A stretch of 64,000 nucleotides of DNA from positions 124,001 through 188,000 of the forward strand of contig NZ_JALDNB010000011.1 in assembly GCF_022699665.1 (NCBI RefSeq). Reading direction: 5' to 3'. The DNA comes from Chryseobacterium aahli. Lineage in GTDB: Bacteria > Bacteroidota > Bacteroidia > Flavobacteriales > Weeksellaceae. The position numbers were made by a program, and so were the translations under genes. Positions 57,755 to 64,000 of this stretch are shown piece by piece. The notes beneath the pieces were generated by a model. The model saw only the letters and a list, made by a program, of their open reading frames with translations, made no database searches and was not told the DNA's origin. Numbering within the stretch: position 1 is the stretch's first letter; the number at the start of each line of letters is the position of its first letter.

Positions 57755-59623
57755 TTAAGCGTCTGTAAAGCTATACTTAATCCATTTTGTTCCTGTCCAG
57801 GCAATGTGGCAGCCAAGATCGGTGTCAAATATCATTTTGCCAATATCTTCTGTTAATGTAAGATTGGGTCTGTTGGCTGTAGTGCAATTTTCAATTATTG
57901 GAATTAGTTTCCAGCCAAATTCTGTACTATCAACTGTTTTTAACCAAATAGAATGATTGGCTTCACCAGATTTTCTTAAATAGACAGATCCTTTGTTTGC
58001 GAAAATATTACCGTTGGGCAATGAATCACCTGTTACAATTTTTGTAGAATTCTTCAGGATAAGCTCTCCGAAATTATTAATGGAAAAAAGTCTTTCATCA
58101 GTATTTGAAAAAGCTTCAATTACGCTCAAATTGCCATGTGAGCCTAAGGTTTGTTTAAATTTAACCCCTCCGTAACTATTTAAAGAAGCAGAAGCATAAT
58201 CTCCAAAATTAATTCTGTCTAAATTTAAAGATGGTGAAATAATTTTTTTATTGCAAATAATTAAATTTTCATTTTCTTCTTCTAAAAGTTTCTGAGGTAT
58301 TGTACCATGGAAATTTTCAATTTGAATAGTTGTTCTATAAATGGCTTTATCGAAAAGTGGATCAGTAACTGATTCATCTGGGATTACTTTTAATTCTTGT
58401 ACTTCAATTATATCTCCATCGACTTGTAATAATAGATTTGAATTTTCTGTTCTTCCCTCTGTGTAGGGTTCAATAATCCATCCGACAGCTCCAATTGCAT
58501 ACTTAAAATGATTGATTTTTTTATATCCGCAAATTTTAATATTAGAATGTTTTACATATGCTAAATATGCGGTCATTACTAATTGATTAAATGGATCTAC
58601 AATAGTTGTACTATCTTTCCAATTTTGATTAGTGAGTGGATTAGTTTTTAATTCTCCTTCAGTTTTATCGCTTTGAATGTAAAAATTTAAATTTCCTCCA
58701 TATAGTCTATTAATGAAAATGTCTTGTTGACAATCAATTATTGTAACTTTTCCTTTATAACCCACGCGCTTGTATTCATCAAAAGATTCTGTAGCTTCAC
58801 CGAATGAAAGAGAAAATCCGTGCCATGATTTTTCAATGCTTAGATCAATATCAATGTCAATTTCATCTTTCATTACATCAGATAAAAACCCATCATGTCG
58901 CCATCCGTATGCATTGTTTTTTGAAGAGCAATTAATTATTTTTAATTTCCCGTTTGGAATAATGTTGCCTTCATTGTTCTGAATGGTAAATGCTTTTGCC
59001 CCATCAATATAATTGGAATATTCAACTCCTTCCAAATCAAAAACATGAATGTTTTCTAATGTGATATTGTCAAAACCATCTATAAGAGAAACGCCATTTG
59101 AACCTGCATTCGGCTCAATTGGAGTTTTAATAGCAACTGTTGCAGTAATTGCAAAATCTCTCAATGTGATGTTTTTTACAGAATGTAATAGTAAAACATC
59201 TGCACCGGTTTGGGAGTCTGTTCTCAAAACAGTATCTCTACCCTCGCCGGAGATAATGATGTTTTTTAAATCTTTTAAAACTCCAGGGATATAGTCATAA
59301 TTTAGAGGAAAATTAGCATTTCCACAGCTGAATTGCCCTTTCGGAAAATGGATGTTTAAGTTTTGTTGTACACACAAATCAACCATTTTTTTCATTTTAT
59401 CCCAGTTCCAAGAATAATGAGTGTTGCCTGGAGTAGTATCAAAGTCGGGATTTCCGTCATCCTTAATTCCCCACCATAATGGGTTGACTGTACTATTCGA
59501 AAACCGACGTCTGTAATATTTTGAACCGATGATGATATAAATTACACCATCAACTTTACTTGGTTCCATATTGGAGCCGTCAAACCATTCTTGTACTTCT
59601 ATGTAATTTGCATTTTCTTCCAT
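57755..59623 (-). CDS. Tailspike-like beta-helix protein, copy 1
   Basis: Protein of 622 residues with no signal peptide and no membrane segment. The N-terminus (KVDGVIYIIIGSKYYRRRFS, then VNPLWWGIKDDGNP) resembles the head-binding end and the start of the pectate-lyase-3-like domain of phage tailspikes. Residues about 70-400 contain repeated short strands of a right-handed parallel beta-helix (NITLENIHVFDLEGV, GKLKIINCSSKNNAYGW). The C-terminus NRPNLTLTEDIGKMIFDTDL and AWTGTKWIKYSFTDA is like the ends of phage tail proteins. The activity could be glycan binding or cleavage. It is 327 bases from its paralogue. Confidence 0.72.
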   Translation of the reverse strand: MEENANYIEVQEWFDGSNMEPSKVDGVIYIIIGSKYYRRRFSNSTVNPLWWGIKDDGNPDFDTTPGNTHYSWNWDKMKKMVDLCVQQNLNIHFPKGQFSCGNANFPLNYDYIPGVLKDLKNIIISGEGRDTVLRTDSQTGADVLLLHSVKNITLRDFAITATVAIKTPIEPNAGSNGVSLIDGFDNITLENIHVFDLEGVEYSNYIDGAKAFTIQNNEGNIIPNGKLKIINCSSKNNAYGWRHDGFLSDVMKDEIDIDIDLSIEKSWHGFSLSFGEATESFDEYKRVGYKGKVTIIDCQQDIFINRLYGGNLNFYIQSDKTEGELKTNPLTNQNWKDSTTIVDPFNQLVMTAYLAYVKHSNIKICGYKKINHFKYAIGAVGWIIEPYTEGRTENSNLLLQVDGDIIEVQELKVIPDESVTDPLFDKAIYRTTIQIENFHGTIPQKLLEEENENLIICNKKIISPSLNLDRINFGDYASASLNSYGGVKFKQTLGSHGNLSVIEAFSNTDERLFSINNFGELILKNSTKIVTGDSLPNGNIFANKGSVYLRKSGEANHSIWLKTVDSTEFGWKLIPIIENCTTANRPNLTLTEDIGKMIFDTDLGCHIAWTGTKWIKYSFTDA

Positions 59624-59668
59624 AAGATTTTTTGTTTATTTAAAATTGTTAATTAAGATCACTTTTTT

Positions 59669-59703
59669 GAAAAGCGCATTATTAAGACGTCTTATTGCTT
59701 TTC
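59669..59703 (-). promoter_or_regulatory. Conserved leader palindrome of tailspike-like gene 1
   Basis: GAAAAGC ... AAGACGTCTT ... GCTTTTC: a perfect 10-bp palindrome flanked by 7-bp inverted repeats, between the -7 element and the start codon. It is identical upstream of copy 2 (61851-61885), which suggests an operator or RNA hairpin. Confidence 0.55.
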
Positions 59704-59713
59704 TTTGTTGATA

Positions 59714-59721
59714 CAAATTTA
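59714..59721 (-). promoter_or_regulatory. -7 promoter element of tailspike-like gene 1
   Basis: TAAATTTG on the minus strand, about 90 bases before the ATG. A TTTG 14 bases further upstream is closer than usual. Confidence 0.5.
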
Positions 59722-59885
59722 AATGCGCATAGCGACAAAACACGACGTATTAAATGGATGTTGTGAAACTTAATATTCGAATCTTTTTTATAATAAAAAA
59801 AACTAAATGTTATTTGATCAGAACTTTAGCAATATCAATTATAGTTGATGTTTTTGAAGAAAAATGAGTTGAGTTTAAATAATTA

Positions 59886-59926
59886 AATAATCCCCGAAGA
59901 GTTTTTCTTTGGGGATTATTTTTTTT
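59886..59926 (-). terminator. Terminator of tailspike-like gene 2
   Basis: Stem AATAATCCCCGAAGA / TCTTTGGGGATTATT with G-U pairs, second copy of the hairpin at 57683. The minus-strand T-run is short. Confidence 0.65.
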
Positions 59927-59950
59927 CAAGAAAGAATCAGGTTAAAATTA

Positions 59951-61807
59951 TTAAGCGTCTGTAAAGCTATACTTAATCCATTTTGTTCCTGTCCAGGCAA
60001 TGTGGCGGCCAAGATCGGTGTCAAATATCATTTTGCCAATATCTTCTGTTAATGTAAGATTGGGTCTATTGGCAGAAGTACAGGTTTCAATTAGAGGAAC
60101 TAATTTCCAGCCAAATTCATTATCATCTGCTGTTTTTAACCAAATTGAATAACTAGCGCCACCTACTTTTCTGAGGTAAATTGATCCCATATTTGCCACC
60201 ACATTACCATTAGGTAATGAATCGCCTGTTACAATTTTTGTAGAATTTTTTAGAAGGAGCTCTCCAAAATTGTTAATAGAGAAAAGTCTTTCATCGGTAT
60301 TTGAAAAAGCTTCAATTACGCTTAAATAACCATGGGATCCTGATGTTTGTTTGAATTTTACACCACCAGCATATTCATTAAAAGATGCTGAGGCATAGTC
60401 TCCAAAATTAATTTTATTCAAACTTAATGAGGATGAAATAATTTTTTTATTACAAATAATTAAATTTTCATTTTCTTCTTTTAAAAGTTTCTGAGGTATT
60501 GTACTCTGGAAATTTTCAATTTGAATTGTTGTTCTATAAATAGCTTTATCAAAAAGTGGATCAGTAACTGATTCATCTGGAACTATTTTTAATTCGTCTG
60601 TTTCAATAGTATCTCCGGCAACTTGTAATAGCAGATTGGAATTTTCTGTTCTTCCTTCCGTATGAGGTTCTATAATCCACCCCACTGATCCGATTGCATA
60701 TTTAAAATGATTGATTTTTTTGTAACCAAATATTTTAATATTCGAATGTTTGATGTATGCCAAATATGCGGTAAATAGAGTTTCGTCATAAGGATTTCCG
60801 GTTACTTTATTTTTCCATAATTGATTGGTTAATGGGTTTTTTGTTAGCTCTGTTTCGTCTTTATCACTTTGGATATAAAAATTTAAATCTCCACCATATA
60901 AACGACCAAGTATAATATCTTGCTGACAATCAATTAATGTTACTTTTCCTTTGTAGTTTATACGTTTACTCTCATCAAAGACATCAGTTGCATCTGCAAA
61001 AGAAAGTGAAAATCCTAACCAAGATTTTTCAATGGTTAAATCAATATCTATATCAGTGTCATTTTTCATTACATCAGATAAAAACCCATCATGTCGCCAT
61101 CCGTATGCATTGTTTTTTGAGGAACAATTTATTAATTTCAACTTCCCTGTGGGTATGGTATTGAATTCCCCATTTTGAATAGTAAAAGCCTTTGCTCCGT
61201 CAATATAGCCAGGATATTCAACTCCTTCCAGATCAAAAGCATGAATGTTTTCTAACGTGATGTTATCAAATCCATTAGTAATGGAGACCCCATTTGACCC
61301 ACCATTGGGAGGCTGTGGTGTCTTGATAGCAACTGTTGCTGTAACAGCCAAGTCTCTGAATGTGATATTTTTTATTGAATTTAATTGAAGTACATCAGCT
61401 CCGGTTTGCGAATCGGTTCTAAGGACAGTTTCTCTGCCTTCCCCTGAAACGATGATGTTTTTAAAATCTCTTAATTCTGTATTGCCTGGAGTATAAGAAT
61501 CGTGAAAGGGGAAACTGCTATTCCCACAGCTGAATTCTCCCTTGGGGAAATGAATATTTAAGCTCTGTTGTACACAAAGATCTACCATTTGTTTTACCCT
61601 ATAATAATTTGGTGTGCCGTCATCTTGATTCGGGTTTCCATCATCTTTAATGCCCCACCATAAAGGGTTAACCGTGTTATTCGAAAACCGGCGTCTATAA
61701 TATTTTGAGCCAATGATGATATAAATTACACCATCAACTTTACTTGGTTCCATATTGGAGCCGTCAAACCATTCTTGTACTTCTATGTAATTTGCATTTT
61801 CTTCCAT
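59951..61807 (-). CDS. Tailspike-like beta-helix protein, copy 2
   Basis: Paralogue of the gene at 57755-59623, with 618 residues. The first 60 and the last 40 residues are almost identical between copies. The middle differs by many substitutions and small indels (for example DDGNPNQDDGTPNYYRVKQM against DDGNPDFDTTPGNTHYSWNW), so the two may recognise different ligands. As in copy 1 there is no signal peptide; secretion would need phage-type assembly, a contractile system or lysis. No phage or injection-system gene is present in the window. Confidence 0.72.
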   Translation of the reverse strand: MEENANYIEVQEWFDGSNMEPSKVDGVIYIIIGSKYYRRRFSNNTVNPLWWGIKDDGNPNQDDGTPNYYRVKQMVDLCVQQSLNIHFPKGEFSCGNSSFPFHDSYTPGNTELRDFKNIIVSGEGRETVLRTDSQTGADVLQLNSIKNITFRDLAVTATVAIKTPQPPNGGSNGVSITNGFDNITLENIHAFDLEGVEYPGYIDGAKAFTIQNGEFNTIPTGKLKLINCSSKNNAYGWRHDGFLSDVMKNDTDIDIDLTIEKSWLGFSLSFADATDVFDESKRINYKGKVTLIDCQQDIILGRLYGGDLNFYIQSDKDETELTKNPLTNQLWKNKVTGNPYDETLFTAYLAYIKHSNIKIFGYKKINHFKYAIGSVGWIIEPHTEGRTENSNLLLQVAGDTIETDELKIVPDESVTDPLFDKAIYRTTIQIENFQSTIPQKLLKEENENLIICNKKIISSSLSLNKINFGDYASASFNEYAGGVKFKQTSGSHGYLSVIEAFSNTDERLFSINNFGELLLKNSTKIVTGDSLPNGNVVANMGSIYLRKVGGASYSIWLKTADDNEFGWKLVPLIETCTSANRPNLTLTEDIGKMIFDTDLGRHIAWTGTKWIKYSFTDA

Positions 61808-61850
61808 AAAATTTTTTGTTATTTTAAATTGTTAATTAATATCACTTTTT

Positions 61851-61885
61851 GAAAAGCGCATTATTAAGACGTCTTATTGCTTTTC
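61851..61885 (-). promoter_or_regulatory. Conserved leader palindrome of tailspike-like gene 2
   Basis: Same palindrome AAGACGTCTT with GAAAAGC and GCTTTTC arms as at 59669-59703. Confidence 0.55.
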
Positions 61886-61895
61886 TTTGTTGATA

Positions 61896-61903
61896 CAAAT
61901 TTA
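61896..61903 (-). promoter_or_regulatory. -7 promoter element of tailspike-like gene 2
   Basis: TAAATTTG on the minus strand, in the same place relative to the start as in copy 1. Confidence 0.5.
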
Positions 61904-62066
61904 AATGCGCATAGCGACAAAACACGACGTGTTAAAATAGATGTTGTGAAACTTAATATCCAGCTTTTTTATAATAAAAAAACCTAAATGTTATTTAATC
62001 AGAACTTTAGCAATATCAATTATAGTTGATGTTTTTGAAGAAAAATTAGTTGAGTTTAAAGAATTA

Positions 62067-62106
62067 AATAATCCCCGAAGAGTTTTTCTTTGGGGATTAT
62101 TTTTTA
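62067..62106 (-). terminator. Third copy of the duplicated terminator hairpin
   Basis: AATAATCCCCGAAGA / TCTTTGGGGATTATT. It lies downstream of the lipoprotein gene at 62319-62924 and could terminate it, but it is also the outer edge of the tandem duplication. Confidence 0.6.
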
Positions 62107-62118
62107 TATAAATGCAAA

Positions 62119-62285
62119 CTGCATTTGGTTACAAACAACGGTGTTTGGAGCTTCTGTAAGTTGCATTTTGTTTCCTGCAACTTGCGGGAGACTTCCTGCA
62201 GTTGACGTTTGTTTCCACCAGTTTGCGGGAGACTAAACGCAGTTGCATTTGGTTTAAAACGGATGGATTTGGTTTTAAGTAAATT
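62119..62285 (+). repeat. Degenerate 41-bp tandem repeats
   Basis: Units begin at about 62119, 62161, 62202 and 62243. The clearest pair, 62161-62201 and 62202-62242, shares TTTGTTTCC, TTGCGGGAGACT and GCAG at the same positions. Outer units keep only TGCATTTGGTT and parts. Non-coding in all frames as far as can be seen. Confidence 0.65.
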
Positions 62286-62318
62286 TAAAAACCACTAAAC
62301 TTTAATAAAATTGGAGAA

Positions 62319-62924
62319 TTACGGAACCAAACTTAAATATCCTTCATCAGATAATGTAAGCTGATAGTGACAAGTTTCGGAAGAATTGCCATTACTATCG
62401 CTTGTATCATAAGAATGAAACACTTTAACATTAAAAATAGAATCAGATATTTTTTTTGTTCCAACATTCTCACCACAATAACCAGAGCTATAATTAGAAT
62501 GAGCTAAAAACATTGAGGTTATTTTATGATTTACCTGATTGATGATATATAAAGACGAGTCTTGACCTATATTAAGCTCAAATACTAAGTATTGTTTAAT
62601 ATGATTATTCTGAACATACCCTAAAACATACAGTGGAATTTCTCCTTTTCGGTCAGGAATTTGAAAAAGCTCACTTTCTGGGACAAATACTATTTGATCC
62701 TTTTTAATCTCAGTAAAATTATCACCGTTATCAAGATAAGAATTGAGTGAATGTTCGTCAATCTCTTTAAGATTTGGGATGTCTTTTATCTGTTTTAAGG
62801 CTTCGCTACTCGTGTAATTATAGTAAAACGAATAGTCAGTACAGTTTGAAGTTGTTGCTGTTTTTCTACTGATGCAACTTAGATTGATGAGAAGAAGGAG
62901 AAGTACGGTGAAAGAATATTTCAT
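62319..62924 (-). CDS. Lipoprotein of unknown function
   Basis: Predicted lipoprotein of 201 residues (MKYSFTVLLLLLINLSCISR, lipobox LSCIS). The mature part (DYSFYYNYTSSEALKQIKDI, IPLYVLGYVQNNHIKQYLVF, SNYSSGYCGENVGTKKISDS) has no recognised domain. A -7 element TATCTTTG is at 62951-62944. No obvious link to its neighbours. Confidence 0.75.
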   Translation of the reverse strand: MKYSFTVLLLLLINLSCISRKTATTSNCTDYSFYYNYTSSEALKQIKDIPNLKEIDEHSLNSYLDNGDNFTEIKKDQIVFVPESELFQIPDRKGEIPLYVLGYVQNNHIKQYLVFELNIGQDSSLYIINQVNHKITSMFLAHSNYSSGYCGENVGTKKISDSIFNVKVFHSYDTSDSNGNSSETCHYQLTLSDEGYLSLVP

Positions 62925-62943
62925 AGTATATTATTTAGACCTT

Positions 62944-62951
62944 CAAAGATA
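62944..62951 (-). promoter_or_regulatory. -7 promoter element of the 62319-62924 lipoprotein gene
   Basis: TATCTTTG on the minus strand, 19 bases before the ATG. Confidence 0.45.
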
Positions 62952-63077
62952 TATTTCGAGACTTAATTAACCTTAAAAATCGTATATCGCAAATTAAAAC
63001 TATTTAATTCATTTAATGTTAGAATTCTCATAGATTGAAAATAATTAAAAGTTAGTTTTTCTTTCGATTCTTTGATT

Positions 63078-63085
63078 TATTTTTG
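63078..63085 (+). promoter_or_regulatory. -7 promoter element of the STM3941-like gene
   Basis: TATTTTTG, 22 bases before the ATG at 63108. Confidence 0.45.
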
Positions 63086-63107
63086 ACAACCTAAAAAAGA
63101 ATTAATA

Positions 63108-63671
63108 ATGATGAGTAAAAAGATTGTTCCGGTAGTAATTCCCTTAAGTAAAATGAAAATGACGTTGCTTTTTATTGGGGCAGTACTATTTGTTGTTCTT
63201 GGGTTAATTTTAATAATATATGAACCGGAATCTATCAATCATTCAAGCAGATATGCTTGGGTAATGAAGCCTTTTCCTCGTTTTCTTGCGGGTTTTGTAT
63301 GTGTTGTTTTTTTCGGTCTTGCAGCAATAACAATGTTGTTTAGGTTGTTTAATAAAAAACCAGGACTAATTATTAACGAAAAAGGGATTAATGATAATTC
63401 CAGTGCTCTTGCATTAGGTTTTATACCTTGGAAAGACATTAGAGAAGTTAAAATGGTGACTGTTAATCAAAACAAATTTATCCTTATCATAGTGTGGAAT
63501 CCAATAGATTATCTTAATAAAACAACTCAGTGGTTGAAACTTAGAGGGCTCAAGTTAAATTTCAGATATTATGAAACGCCAATCTGTATTTCGGCTAATT
63601 CATTACAAATAAAATTTGATGAACTTTATACATTGCTGGTTGATAATGTGAATCAATTTAAGAATAATTAA
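63108..63671 (+). CDS. STM3941-like membrane protein
   Basis: Protein of 187 residues with two N-terminal transmembrane segments (LLFIGAVLFVVLGLILIIYE and FLAGFVCVVFFGLAAITMLF) and a C-terminal soluble part starting KKPGLIINEKGINDNSSALA and FIPWKDIREVKMVTVNQNKF, as in the STM3941 family, which has a PH-like domain. Function unknown. An ATG at 63111 is an alternative start. Its stop codon overlaps that of the convergent M23 gene by 3 bases. Confidence 0.8.
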   Translation: MMSKKIVPVVIPLSKMKMTLLFIGAVLFVVLGLILIIYEPESINHSSRYAWVMKPFPRFLAGFVCVVFFGLAAITMLFRLFNKKPGLIINEKGINDNSSALALGFIPWKDIREVKMVTVNQNKFILIIVWNPIDYLNKTTQWLKLRGLKLNFRYYETPICISANSLQIKFDELYTLLVDNVNQFKNN

Positions 63672-64000
63672 TACCCTCTCGAATAAGATTTCTTTTCCTC
63701 CAAATATTCTACCTTATCCCCATGTCCGGTTTTAAAAAGAGTCTTCACAGTAATTCTGTTTTTCTCTGCCGTTGCACTCGAAATATACACATTGAAATGA
63801 AGATGAGGCCCACTGCTCCAGCCGGTATTTCCACTGTAAGCAATGGATTGTCCTTTTGTCACGCTGTCTCCAAGTTTTACCTGAACGCTGTTTTGCTCTA
63901 AATGATAATATTGAGCAATCGTTCCGTCGGGATGCAATATAGAAACATAATTCCCGAAAGGGGCACAGTTTCTGGTCGGGCAGCTTTGGTTATTATTTTG
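63668..64000 (-). CDS. M23-family metallopeptidase (N-terminus cut by window edge)
   Basis: C-terminal part of a LytM/M23 zinc endopeptidase that cleaves peptidoglycan cross-links. The 110 visible residues are open to the window edge and contain GNYVSILHPDGTIAQYYHLE, GQSIAYSGNTGWSSGPHLHF with the metal-binding H-x-H, and a basic tail (EYLEEKKSYSRGY). The first zinc ligands and any signal peptide lie outside the window. It converges on the STM3941-like gene with overlapping stop codons. Confidence 0.88.
   Translation of the reverse strand, partial: QNNNQSCPTRNCAPFGNYVSILHPDGTIAQYYHLEQNSVQVKLGDSVTKGQSIAYSGNTGWSSGPHLHFNVYISSATAEKNRITVKTLFKTGHGDKVEYLEEKKSYSRGY

Larger units (their letters stand above)
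59624..59950. other. Intergenic region of tailspike-like unit 1
   Basis: These 327 bases hold the conserved leader palindrome (59669-59703), a -7 element, further conserved AT-rich DNA and the terminator of copy 2 (59886-59926). No reading frame is seen. Confidence 0.6.
57755..62106. repeat. Tandem duplication of a ~2.2-kb tailspike-like unit
   Basis: Copy 1 spans about 57.68-59.88 kb and copy 2 about 59.89-62.06 kb, each with terminator hairpin, gene, leader hairpin and promoter in the same order. A third copy of the hairpin (62067-62106) marks the far end. Gene ends and upstream DNA are nearly identical in the two copies; the middle of the genes has diverged. Confidence 0.85.
61808..62318. 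other. Intergenic region between tailspike-like gene 2 and a lipoprotein gene
   Basis: These 511 bases contain the leader palindrome (61851-61885), the -7 element (61896-61903), conserved upstream DNA of the duplicated unit, a third copy of the hairpin (62067-62106) and about 165 bases of degenerate 41-bp repeats. No reading frame is convincing. Confidence 0.65.

Noticed and set aside
57755..62106. Prophage
   Set aside because: Only the two tailspike-like genes look phage-related. No integrase, terminase, capsid, portal, holin or attachment-site repeats were found.
62119..62285. CRISPR array
   Set aside because: The units follow each other directly with a 41-bp period and no unique spacers, they are degenerate, and no cas gene is present.

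Overview
The window is a stretch of chromosome from a member of the Flavobacteriales, most likely Chryseobacterium or a close relative in the Weeksellaceae. The evidence is the AT-rich sequence, the Bacteroidota -7 promoter element TAnnTTTG in front of most transcription units, a GLPGLI-family protein, the gliding lipoprotein GldH, a complete alternative complex III operon, a type III glutamine synthetase and many signal-peptide or lipoprotein genes starting MKK. No rRNA, tRNA, CRISPR array, transposase or complete prophage was seen.

Layout. 1-3105 (minus): an Fe-S assembly cluster, IscA-like > sufB > [GxxExxY gene] > sufC. The GxxExxY gene has its own -7 element and lies between two 89-bp imperfect inverted repeats, so it looks like a cassette inserted into the suf operon. 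3251-8129: a GLPGLI protein, a YpfJ-type metalloprotease, a lipoprotein/YgiB-like/YgiC-like operon, and a TPR membrane protein with ribH. 8277-11075 (minus): apt and two exported proteins of unknown function. 11200-19576 (minus): actABCDEF, encoding a quinol:cytochrome c (alternative complex III) oxidoreductase that would work with a terminal oxidase not encoded here. 19760-27619: a SPOR-domain protein, a polytopic membrane protein, SelO, and a ricT-gldH-PBP1A operon. 27893-33813 (plus): a FadL-type porin with a GDSL lipoprotein, prs, ribosomal protein L25/Ctc and sufS, the last separated from the other suf genes. 33938-39305 (minus): haem genes hemA, hemC, hemD and hemE, with a DUF1287 protein and a cell-wall amidase inserted between hemC and hemD. 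39532-45204 (plus): mreB-mreC-mreD-mrdA-rodA, the complete elongasome operon, with overlapping or closely spaced genes.

45344-57664 holds single genes: a pentapeptide-repeat protein, an NlpC/P60 hydrolase, glnN, a long MORN/YwqK-type protein, a protein whose C-terminal half resembles AMP nucleosidase, a DinB-fold protein flanked by direct repeats, a small lipoprotein with GldM-like features and an M1 aminopeptidase. 57665-62106 is an accessory region: two tandem copies of a unit of about 2.2 kb, each with a terminator, a phage-tailspike-like beta-helix gene and a conserved leader, next to 41-bp degenerate tandem repeats. The window ends with a lipoprotein, an STM3941-like membrane protein and a truncated M23 peptidase.

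The most unusual structures are the inverted-repeat GxxExxY cassette inside suf, the tandem orphan tailspike-like unit, a possible micro-ORF or small RNA at about 52.3 kb, and the dispersed intergenic repeats around the DinB gene.
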